Assembly: GCA_007695205.1 (NCBI GenBank)
Contig: REEF01000227.1
Coordinates: forward strand, 1 to 7,480
From: Planctomycetaceae bacterium
Lineage (GTDB): Bacteria; Planctomycetota; Planctomycetia; Pirellulales; Pirellulaceae
DNA: 7,480 bases
Reading direction: 5' to 3'
Position numbers and translations under genes: made by a program. Position 1 is the stretch's first letter. Each line of letters starts with the position of its first letter. A model generated the notes under the pieces. It was given only the letters and a program-made list of their open reading frames with translations, was not told where the DNA came from and did not search any database. Shown in pieces: positions 1 through 5,723 of the stretch.

Positions 1-37
1 CGACGAGACGGCGATCCTGCACCTGCGCCGGCTGTGA
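1..37 (+). CDS. Possible 3' end of a convergent gene (partial)
   Basis: Reading from base 2, the plus strand gives DETAILHLRRL followed by TGA at 35-37. Every codon here ends in G or C, as expected for coding DNA in a G+C-rich genome, and a stop here would place a gene tail to tail with the minus-strand oxidoreductase that ends at 170. A hairpin (68-94) sits between the two stops, a normal place for one. Only eleven codons are visible, so no function can be given. The call rests on codon pattern and context, and the stretch could be non-coding. Confidence 0.3.
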   Translation, partial: DETAILHLRRL

Positions 38-67
38 TTCGACACCAACGTTGCATCAAGCTCCCTC

Positions 68-94
68 GTAGGACGGATTGGCAATCCGTCCTGC
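68..94. repeat. Hairpin element between convergent gene ends
   Basis: AGGACGGATT (70-79) and AATCCGTCCT (83-92) are perfect inverse complements around the loop GGC. A T-G wobble and a G-C pair extend the stem to 68-94. It lies between a possible plus-strand stop at 37 and the minus-strand stop at 170. No T-run follows on either strand, so it is not a textbook intrinsic terminator. From memory, and not checked, similar GGACGGATTGGCAATCCGTCC palindromes are dispersed in planctomycete genomes and are sometimes mistranslated as GRIGNPS. It may act as a bidirectional transcript-end structure. Confidence 0.6.
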
Positions 95-169
95 CTCTTA
101 TCTGAACTGGCCCAATACAGGTACGACGGCGTCCTGCCCAACCACGACCCCTTCCGCCGATCAACGGGA

Positions 170-3100
170 TCACGAAAGCGATTGCGCGCTGCGGGCGAGG
201 ACGCCGCGAAGGTCGCGCGCGTAGCGGGCGATGATTTCCCGGCCGCGCGGCGAACCGCAGCGGAACAAGGCACGGCCGACGCAAAATTCCAAGTAGGCGT
301 AACGGTCGGCGGTGGGATCGACCGTCTGCCGCGGATCGGTTCCTCTCGGTAGATCCGAACCCTTGATGCCAGGCTTGTCGGCCAGGGTGTTCAGCGCATC
401 CAGGCAGTCGGCGTGGGCGAGGTGTTCGGCGGCAAGACATACCGCATGGACGTAGCAGAATATCGCGTCCGAACGCGCAGGGTTCATGCGGACCTTGTCC
501 GCCACGGTTTCCATCTGCGCGATCACACGCCGATCGCCCAAGCGGGCCAACAGAAAGATCAGATAGGCGGCGGGCGGTGCCCAGCCGTGGTCCGGCATAT
601 CGTGCCGGCGATGTTCCCATTCAGGCAACTGGTCGCCGTCCAATTCTCGGGCCAGCTCGGCCAGCAACGTCTCAGCTCCGGCCGCATCACCCAGGAAGCA
701 CAGTGCTCGGGCGAGTTCGATCCGCCCGTCGCCGCTGGCCGACGGCAAGGCCTGCCGCAGCAGGTCCAACGCCGCTTGGGGCCGCACGAGAATGTCTACC
801 GCGCGTTCGACCAACAACTGGCCGGCCGCCATCTGATGAACCGCCCGCTGTAGATCGGCCGCCGACAGTTCCGGCCACTGTTGATCGGTTACGGGCGGGC
901 CTTTCCGCCCCGTGAGGATCGTTCCGCCGGCTTGCCAACCGGTCACGCGGGCTTCGAGCCGATCGGCGTGGATGTCGGCCCACGTCAGGATGCCCGCCCG
1001 TACCAGTTCTGACTGCAGTTGTTCGATGTCGATTTCCGACAGCGCCCGCCCGGTGCGAATCGCTTGCGTTGCGGCCAGGCCCGCGACCCCGCCCATCGCC
1101 ATCAGATCGCGCTGCATCCGAGCCAAAGATAAGGCATCGTGGGTACAGGAATACGCTTTGCCGATCACCAGGATCCCCTCCAACCGCTCGGGGACCAGCG
1201 CCCGGTACGGGATCGGTGCGGGATGGTTCCGCGAGTAATCCCAGTCGACGTAGCCAGCGAAGACATGGTCGCTGCACGCGATGCCCTTGATATCAAAGTT
1301 TGACAGGGCCACGAGCACCACGTCGCGGAACCTGCGTCGCCCCAGGATGCCTTCGTAGGTGACCGTGGCTCGGCCGCGGATGTGCCGCGATTCGCGAGGC
1401 GTCAGGTAGTACTGCGGAAAGCCGCGTGCGTCGCGCCCCGCGCCTCGCCGCCGCGACGAGATGATACCGCGAGTCAGGTCCGATGGATCGCGTAGATCGA
1501 AGGCACAATCGAAATGGCGAGCCGCTTCGGGGTTGGTCCCACGATAGTGCGCGAAATTATCCCACATGGTCATGGCATCGTGGCACGTACCGTAATCCGT
1601 GGCGGCGCCGGCCCAGGCGGCCAGATCCCCATCGCCCGTGGCGTCGATCACATGCTGGGCCTTGACCACTACCAATCCGTCGAGCGTGGCGAACACGCCG
1701 CCCACCACCTTATCGCCCTCGACGACCGTACCGGCCGCTGTGCCGCGTAACAGGCCGGCACCGGCCTGAATCAAGTTGTTCAGCATGCCCATGCACTTGG
1801 GCATGCCGGTCTGGTCCATCATCCCGGCAGCCTGTCGATCCAGGTGTTGGACGAATTCGGTGTGGCGACCGAACCAGTATTTGGGCACGCCGCCGATGGT
1901 GTGCGTGCCGCCGACATCGCCGTACTTGTCGATGACCAGGGTATCGAGTCCCTGGGCCGCTGCCGTCGTGGCAGCGGGCGCGCCGCTGGTCCCCCCGCCA
2001 GCCACCAGCACCTGGCATTGAGCGACCACCGGCAGGTTCGTGCCGTCGATCGGCACATGGCGGCCCGTCCCGTAGATCGGTCGGAGTTCCTCGAACCGAG
2101 CCTGGGCCGTTGGCGCGCTGGCTGCGGCATCGTTCGTGCTGGACAGTCGCACGACTCGGGCGACTTCCGGTTCCGTGCGAGCATGGCTTTGCGACGGGAC
2201 GTGGGTGGGCAGTGAGACCTTGGAAGAAGTGAAAAGGTCCGGCCACGGCGCCTGGACAAGCACATCGGCCAACGCTGGTCCTGCCACCGGTTCGGCCAAC
2301 TTCTGTGCCATGGCGTCCGGTACGTCAGCAGCCGGTCCGCAGACCAGCAGGTTATCGATTTCTCGAGGTCGGCAGGCGTCGACACTCAACCCGTTACCGT
2401 CCCCGCGGCCGACGATCTTCTCGGTGGGATCGCACAGCACGATGTCGCCACCACGTACGAACGCCGCCTCCGGCCACACCCCGGACTCTTTCAACGCTCG
2501 TCCCGTCTCCGCAGCGATCCGCCGCATTTCCAGCCCGCACGTGGACTCGCGAATCAGCGACGCTGCGACGGGTAATCGGGCTTGAAACTCGATAAAGTCC
2601 GCATGCAGTAGCACTCGACCGCCCAGCAGTTCGGGCACTCCTTCCACACGCAACGACGTTCCGGAGGGCGGGCGGTTGCACAGCATGCTGTAGCGGGCGA
2701 CGATGCCTTGTGCGGCCGAGTCGCGGTGTACGAAGCCAGCGCCCGCCCACCGGGCCACCCGCGCGTCCGGCGTACAGTCGACGATGGCTTGTGCTTCGAT
2801 GGCGACTAGGCTGCCCTTGCTGGCAAACACCACCGCCACGACGTTGCGACCGGCAAGTTGTACGCCACACGGTTGCAGGTCATAGTACAGGCCCGCGCCG
2901 GCGTCCAACAACCGGTCTTCCAATCCCGTCGTCACGGCAACCATGTTCAGAATCCAATCATCGCCCACCTTTTCCCGGCCACACGATTGCAGGAATTCAC
3001 GCATATCGGCTGGAGCCTGCTCCAGATGTCGCCGCTTGATCCAGGGCCGCAGGGCGATGGCCATCTCGCGAGGCAACGACGTATCGGCGGCGGCCAGCAC

Positions 3101-3409
3101 CACGGTTTTTCCAAGGTTGGCGAGTCGCTCGGCCAAAAAGCATCCCTGGAAGTGCGACCCCACAACCAGCAATTGGGCGTCGGCAATCACCGGCACACCT
3201 TGTTCGCTCGCACAACGGATCGCTCGAGCTTCCGCCGGTTCGGAGGGCACTTTGGCAGCCTGCCACACCGGTGTCGCATGCCCCGCGTCACCGGAGCCTT
3301 GTGCGGCGTGGCCCAGGCAAACCGCCGCCGTACCCGCTTTCAGAAACCCGCGTCGTGTGGTGTTGTGCGACACCGCAGACTCTTCAGAGGAATGCTGAGT
3401 TTTCGGCAT
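170..3409 (-). CDS. Tat-exported tandem FAD-dependent oxidoreductase
   Basis: This is a predicted secreted flavoprotein of about 1079 residues. The ATG at 3409 is preferred over the upstream TTG at 3442 because GGGAG lies 6 bases before it. A Tat motif TTRRGFLK (residues 17-24) with a short hydrophobic stretch follows. Residues 460-789 form a complete FAD_oxidored-type module: GGGTSG (471-476) binds the FAD pyrophosphate, then D494 and GDVGG (497-501), DATGDGDLAAW (589-599), RESRHIRG (672-679), PYRALVP (734-740) with ILVIGKAYSCTHDA, and a late GGVAGLAA (773-780). Residues 74-384 look like a second, decayed copy: VGSHFQG (83-89) replaces GGGTSG and DCTPDAR replaces DATGDGD. Residues 859-1069 are a run of helices resembling HEAT/ARM repeats. 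The substrate is unknown. Carbohydrate-related oxidation is an inference from the family and the Gfo/Idh/MocA neighbour. A 476-base gap suggests it has its own promoter. Confidence 0.85.
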   Translation of the reverse strand: MPKTQHSSEESAVSHNTTRRGFLKAGTAAVCLGHAAQGSGDAGHATPVWQAAKVPSEPAEARAIRCASEQGVPVIADAQLLVVGSHFQGCFLAERLANLGKTVVLAAADTSLPREMAIALRPWIKRRHLEQAPADMREFLQSCGREKVGDDWILNMVAVTTGLEDRLLDAGAGLYYDLQPCGVQLAGRNVVAVVFASKGSLVAIEAQAIVDCTPDARVARWAGAGFVHRDSAAQGIVARYSMLCNRPPSGTSLRVEGVPELLGGRVLLHADFIEFQARLPVAASLIRESTCGLEMRRIAAETGRALKESGVWPEAAFVRGGDIVLCDPTEKIVGRGDGNGLSVDACRPREIDNLLVCGPAADVPDAMAQKLAEPVAGPALADVLVQAPWPDLFTSSKVSLPTHVPSQSHARTEPEVARVVRLSSTNDAAASAPTAQARFEELRPIYGTGRHVPIDGTNLPVVAQCQVLVAGGGTSGAPAATTAAAQGLDTLVIDKYGDVGGTHTIGGVPKYWFGRHTEFVQHLDRQAAGMMDQTGMPKCMGMLNNLIQAGAGLLRGTAAGTVVEGDKVVGGVFATLDGLVVVKAQHVIDATGDGDLAAWAGAATDYGTCHDAMTMWDNFAHYRGTNPEAARHFDCAFDLRDPSDLTRGIISSRRRGAGRDARGFPQYYLTPRESRHIRGRATVTYEGILGRRRFRDVVLVALSNFDIKGIACSDHVFAGYVDWDYSRNHPAPIPYRALVPERLEGILVIGKAYSCTHDALSLARMQRDLMAMGGVAGLAATQAIRTGRALSEIDIEQLQSELVRAGILTWADIHADRLEARVTGWQAGGTILTGRKGPPVTDQQWPELSAADLQRAVHQMAAGQLLVERAVDILVRPQAALDLLRQALPSASGDGRIELARALCFLGDAAGAETLLAELARELDGDQLPEWEHRRHDMPDHGWAPPAAYLIFLLARLGDRRVIAQMETVADKVRMNPARSDAIFCYVHAVCLAAEHLAHADCLDALNTLADKPGIKGSDLPRGTDPRQTVDPTADRYAYLEFCVGRALFRCGSPRGREIIARYARDLRGVLARSAQSLS

Positions 3410-3415
3410 GGGACG

Positions 3416-3420
3416 CTCCC
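3416..3420 (-). promoter_or_regulatory. Ribosome binding site deciding the flavoprotein start
   Basis: On the minus strand GGGAG is followed by six bases and ATG at 3409. The alternative TTG start at 3442 would place this GGGAG inside the coding region and would put eleven extra residues ahead of the Tat signal. The ATG start is therefore preferred. Confidence 0.6.
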
Positions 3421-3577
3421 AAACTTGATAGGTTGTCGTCAACGTCTTTGACAGGAACGCTGGCAGTCAACGCTCGTGATTTTCCACCAGTATGTCCGAC
3501 CGAGGAGGCAAATGGAAGTGAAGACGATCACCATCCTACTTTTGCAGCGATCGATGGCCGATGAAAACAACGAAAAG

Positions 3578-3619
3578 CGAAAAGGACAGGCATCATTACG
3601 AAAAGGACAGGCATCATTC
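3578..3619. repeat. 21-bp tandem repeat, two copies
   Basis: The unit CGAAAAGGACAGGCATCATT plus one base occurs at 3578-3598 and again directly at 3599-3619. The copies match at 20 of 21 positions, the last base being A in one and C in the other. On the plus strand it encodes RKGQAS[LF] twice; on the minus strand it reads NDACPFR twice. The AAAAGGACAGGCATCATT core resembles the G-rich motif at 3864-3887. Near-identity of the copies suggests recent duplication or copying from a dispersed family. Confidence 0.85.
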
Positions 3620-3666
3620 ACAAGGGTGGAAGATGGAAACCCGAAAACAGCCGAAAACTTGAAACG

Positions 3667-3688
3667 CCCCTCCCCCCGACCCCATCCC
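3667..3688 (-). other. Predicted G-quadruplex motif
   Basis: The minus strand reads GGG-AT-GGGG-TC-GGGGGG-A-GGGG, four G-runs of at least three with loops of 2, 2 and 1 bases. This fits the standard quadruplex pattern. It is on the strand of transcription, so it could fold in DNA or in a read-through transcript between the two oxidoreductase genes, about 260 bases before the flavoprotein start. Folding is inferred from pattern only. Confidence 0.5.
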
Positions 3689-3802
3689 GAACCGAACCAG
3701 CGCCCAACCAGGAATTCCCGTCCCACTCCACCGTCCGTCCGTTCGGTTCCGGCCAAGGGACACCTGCCGTCGCGTTCCGCCTGTTAGATGATGCGGCGTC
3801 GC

Positions 3803-3832
3803 GTGTCCCACGGACTCGCGTCCGTGGGACAC
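3803..3832. repeat. Perfect 12-bp palindrome hairpin
   Basis: GTGTCCCACGGA (3803-3814) and TCCGTGGGACAC (3821-3832) are exact inverse complements around the loop CTCGCG. The hairpin starts 54 bases after the stop of the Gfo/Idh/MocA gene in the direction of transcription. No U-tract follows, so it is not a classical intrinsic terminator, but it could protect or end the transcript. From memory, unverified, hairpins of the TCCCACGGA...TCCGTGGGA type are dispersed in planctomycete genomes. Confidence 0.7.
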
Positions 3833-3863
3833 TATTACATGTCGTCGCTTCTCGACTGGGGCA

Positions 3864-3887
3864 GAAAAGACCCCCGTCCCCTTTTTT
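3864..3887 (-). repeat. G-rich dispersed-type motif overlapping the Gfo stop codon
   Basis: On the minus strand AAAAAAGGGGACGGGGGTC runs into TTTTC, and its first A residues form part of the TAA stop of the upstream gene. A related string, AAGGGGTCGGGAGTCGTTTTC, occurs at 7428-7448 on the plus strand. The 21-bp tandem repeat core AAAAGGACAGGCATCATT shares the same pattern of A-run, G-run, AC, GG and TC. I infer one short motif family. Motifs of this style are remembered from planctomycete spacers and near REP-associated transposases, but no transposase is present here. Confidence 0.45.
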
Positions 3888-5214
3888 ATAACTCGTACAG
3901 GAATTCCCAGTCTTTGCGGGGCGGTGGGCCGACCAGCAAGGCGTTGGCGGCTTCGTTGTCCACGAAACGTTTGGCCTGGGGATCGAAGGCCAGCGTCTGA
4001 CCCTGCAAGCCTAATTCCTGGGCGATGACGCCCAGATTGAAGACTTGGTTCAAGGGCCCCGCCACGTCAAACGACGAACGGCACTTTTCTTCGCCCAACG
4101 CGGCTAGCACGAAGTTCTGGTAGTGATTCGAGCCGGTTGAAAAACGAGGCAATTCGCTTTCGACTTCCTTCCGTACGGCTTCCGGGATGACTTGCAACGT
4201 CGCGCCGTGCGTGCCGCCCTCAAAGTCGTATTTGCCGCCCAGCAGCACTTTCCCTGCCGTGCCCGAACGTTCGCCCTCGGGCGGCCGATTCGCTGTGCCG
4301 TCGTACCAGTAGACTTCGACCGGTGGCTTGTCGCCGCGTGCCGGGAAATGAAAACGCAACGTGGTTTCATACGGAAAGACGTAGGCATTGTGCCGATCGA
4401 CGTGCACCAGTTCCACTTCGGTCGGCAAGCCTAGTTCGAGAAAGCGGTGAGCCGTATCGAGGATATGCGGCCCCCAATCGCCCATCGCTCCCATCCCGTA
4501 CCGATACCAGCCTCGCCAGTTGCCCGGATGGTAACGACCGCTGAACGGCCGCTCTTCCGCAGTCGTGTGCCACAGGTGCCAGTGCAGTCCCTCGGGAACC
4601 GGCTCGCCTTCCGGAAAACCGGGCACGTCGCCCCAAGGATGCCAGCGTCGGCCGCGATTGAAGTGTGACACGACCTTGGTCACACCGTCCAGGAGGCCCG
4701 CTTCGGCAAAGGCTTTGAACTGATGGTAATTGCCTCCTGAATGCCCCTGATTTCCCATCTGACAGGCCACCTGGTACTTCTGCTCGGCCGCCATCAGCAA
4801 TTCGGCTTCGTGGAACGTGTTGGCCAACGGCTTTTCCACGAACACGTGTTTGCCCATCGACATGGCCAGGATCGCGATGGGAAAGTGCGAATGGTCGGGC
4901 GTACCGATCGCCAGGGCATCGATGTCGTCGGCCATTTCGTCCAACATCACGCGGAAATCGTTGTAAGCCGCCGCGTCCGGGTAGTCCTTCTTGGGCCCTG
5001 CCAAACGCCGGTCATCCACATCGCACAGCGCCACGACCTGAGCCCGTGACTGGCGACCGACGCTTCGAGCAGGGGCGCCACCCACGATGGCTACATTCAG
5101 CGTGCGGCTGGGCGCCCGTTCCCCCCAGACGCGACTGGGCAGAATCCATGGGGCGGAGCCTGCTGCCAAGGCGGTTCCAAGAAACGAACGGCGGTTCACT
5201 TTACGATGGGTCAT
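3886..5214 (-). CDS. Tat-exported Gfo/Idh/MocA family oxidoreductase
   Basis: This 442-residue protein is a probable NAD(P)-dependent sugar or cyclitol dehydrogenase exported in folded form. ATG 5214 follows GAGGAG by 7 bases. The Tat signal is NRRSFLGTALAAGSAPWILP (7-26). The Rossmann part runs from residue 39: strand LNVAIVG, then VVALCDVDD (60-68), TPDHSH (105-110) and the family hallmark EKPL (127-130), whose lysine is normally catalytic. QMGNQGHS (152-159) and GDWGPHILDTAHRF (245-258) are typical of the Tat-exported planctomycete branch, and the length is usual for it. The C-terminal half is the substrate and oligomerisation domain. The glycine-rich loop is abnormal: residues 46-59 read APARSVGRQSRAQ-like sequence instead of GxGGxG plus helix, and another frame fits better (see findings). 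The substrate is unknown. The spacer of 109 bases from the membrane-protein gene leaves operon membership open. Confidence 0.9.
   Translation of the reverse strand: MTHRKVNRRSFLGTALAAGSAPWILPSRVWGERAPSRTLNVAIVGGAPARSVGRQSRAQVVALCDVDDRRLAGPKKDYPDAAAYNDFRVMLDEMADDIDALAIGTPDHSHFPIAILAMSMGKHVFVEKPLANTFHEAELLMAAEQKYQVACQMGNQGHSGGNYHQFKAFAEAGLLDGVTKVVSHFNRGRRWHPWGDVPGFPEGEPVPEGLHWHLWHTTAEERPFSGRYHPGNWRGWYRYGMGAMGDWGPHILDTAHRFLELGLPTEVELVHVDRHNAYVFPYETTLRFHFPARGDKPPVEVYWYDGTANRPPEGERSGTAGKVLLGGKYDFEGGTHGATLQVIPEAVRKEVESELPRFSTGSNHYQNFVLAALGEEKCRSSFDVAGPLNQVFNLGVIAQELGLQGQTLAFDPQAKRFVDNEAANALLVGPPPRKDWEFLYEL
5038..5079 (-). other. Probable compensated frameshift in the nucleotide-binding loop
   Basis: Between residues 46 and 59 of the Gfo/Idh/MocA protein the annotated frame lacks the family's GxGxxG helix. 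The frame one base along reads VAPLLEASVASHGLR, a plausible amphipathic helix leading directly to VVALCDVD if one base is restored. In the thirteen codons compared, that frame has 11 ending in G or C against 7 in the annotated frame. Two offsetting indels are inferred, either real or assembly errors at GTGGGTGG and CAGGTC. Confidence 0.45.
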
Positions 5215-5221
5215 TTCAAAT

Positions 5222-5227
5222 CTCCTC
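5222..5227 (-). promoter_or_regulatory. Ribosome binding site of the Gfo/Idh/MocA gene
   Basis: GAGGAG on the minus strand lies 7 bases before ATG 5214, a strong site at normal spacing that fixes the start just ahead of the Tat signal. Confidence 0.65.
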
Positions 5228-5283
5228 GAATCTTTAGGGGCTTTCCGATCATTAGAATCGATGAAGCCGGTGTCGAAAACCTA

Positions 5284-5301
5284 GGGCGGCTCGCGCCGCT
5301 C
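5284..5301 (-). terminator. Weak hairpin after the membrane-protein gene
   Basis: GCGGC (5286-5290) and GCCGC (5295-5299) pair around a four-base loop, extended by one wobble and one G-C pair to 5284-5301. It starts 22 bases after the stop of the membrane-protein gene. A TTTT comes only several bases after the stem, so termination is possible but not well supported. Confidence 0.25.
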
Positions 5302-5323
5302 GGTTGGTGGATGATACGGTGGA

Positions 5324-5719
5324 TTATTTCTTTGGGGTTTTGCGGCGTTTGGTCGGTGGTGGCGAGAAGGGTCTCAAGACGCCGGCAGAGATCTCGACGC
5401 CGATCATCAGCACGACAATCAGCAGCACGGGCAGCAACGCCCGACCTCGAGATGCCACGACGATCAGACCGCCCAGGAAAATAGCGGCGGTCAAGCGTGG
5501 TGGTAGACGGCGGGTCAGTACCAGCACCTGCGGCAGTGCCAGCCACAGCACGGCCAAGGTCAGGCTGATACGCCAGCTCATGCTTCCCAACGCGAAGGGC
5601 AGCCCGTCGCGCAAGACGATCTCATCGTTCTGGATCGTAATCAGCAGAGCCCCCGCCAGCGCCAAAAAGAACAGTGCTGTGAGTCCCAGTAGGTGGCGAC
5701 GTGCTTTGTCACTGAGCAT
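5324..5719 (-). CDS. Small four-helix membrane protein of unknown function
   Basis: This 131-residue protein is almost entirely membrane-embedded. Likely transmembrane helices are at about 10-29, 47-67, 74-90 and 94-115, with an N-terminal positive stretch (KARRH) and a lysine- and proline-rich tail (PPPTKRRKTPKK) that probably faces the cytoplasm. I recognise no family motif. The ATG at 5719 is chosen over a TTG at 5737: it leaves a 4-base gap after the aldolase stop, avoids a 14-base overlap and removes an odd leader. The site before it is weak, only GAAG in GTTGAAGTGTGACGGC, which suggests translation coupled to the aldolase. This pairing is the main clue to function; the protein might anchor or transport something connected with the aldolase product, but that is a guess. 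Confidence 0.7.
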   Translation of the reverse strand: MLSDKARRHLLGLTALFFLALAGALLITIQNDEIVLRDGLPFALGSMSWRISLTLAVLWLALPQVLVLTRRLPPRLTAAIFLGGLIVVASRGRALLPVLLIVVLMIGVEISAGVLRPFSPPPTKRRKTPKK

Positions 5720-5723
5720 GCCG

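Larger units (their letters stand above)
3410..3885. other. 476-base spacer rich in small repeats, no convincing gene
   Basis: This spacer separates the stop of the Gfo/Idh/MocA gene from the start of the flavoprotein gene. It holds, left to right, a purine-rich stretch with a 21-bp tandem repeat (3578-3619), a C-rich tract that is a G-quadruplex motif on the other strand (3667-3688), a perfect 12-bp palindrome (3803-3832), and a G-rich motif touching the upstream stop codon (3864-3887). A plus-strand frame from ATG 3512 to the stop at 3787 is open for 91 codons behind GAGGAGG, but its product is low-complexity, so I do not call it a gene. A promoter for the flavoprotein gene should lie here, but I cannot place one. 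Confidence 0.7.

Noticed and set aside
38..329. Plus-strand frame continuing after the TGA at 35 with a protein-like stretch YDGVLPNHDPFRR
   Set aside because: It runs through the hairpin and then antisense to the flavoprotein gene, with no start codon and binding site. It might be the remnant of a read-through or broken gene, but nothing supports that.
413..853. 146-codon plus-strand ORF antisense to the flavoprotein C-terminus
   Set aside because: The minus strand encodes the helical domain with normal codon use; the plus-strand product has no recognisable features.
3442..3442. TTG start of the flavoprotein, giving 1090 residues
   Set aside because: The ATG at 3409 has a proper GGGAG site, and the extra residues add nothing recognisable ahead of the Tat signal.
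3512..3787. Plus-strand ORF of 91 codons behind GAGGAGG
   Set aside because: The product is low-complexity, Pro/Arg-rich, and is built from the 21-bp tandem repeat and the C-rich tract. The spacing of the binding site to ATG is only 3 bases. Spurious translation of a repeat-rich spacer is more likely.
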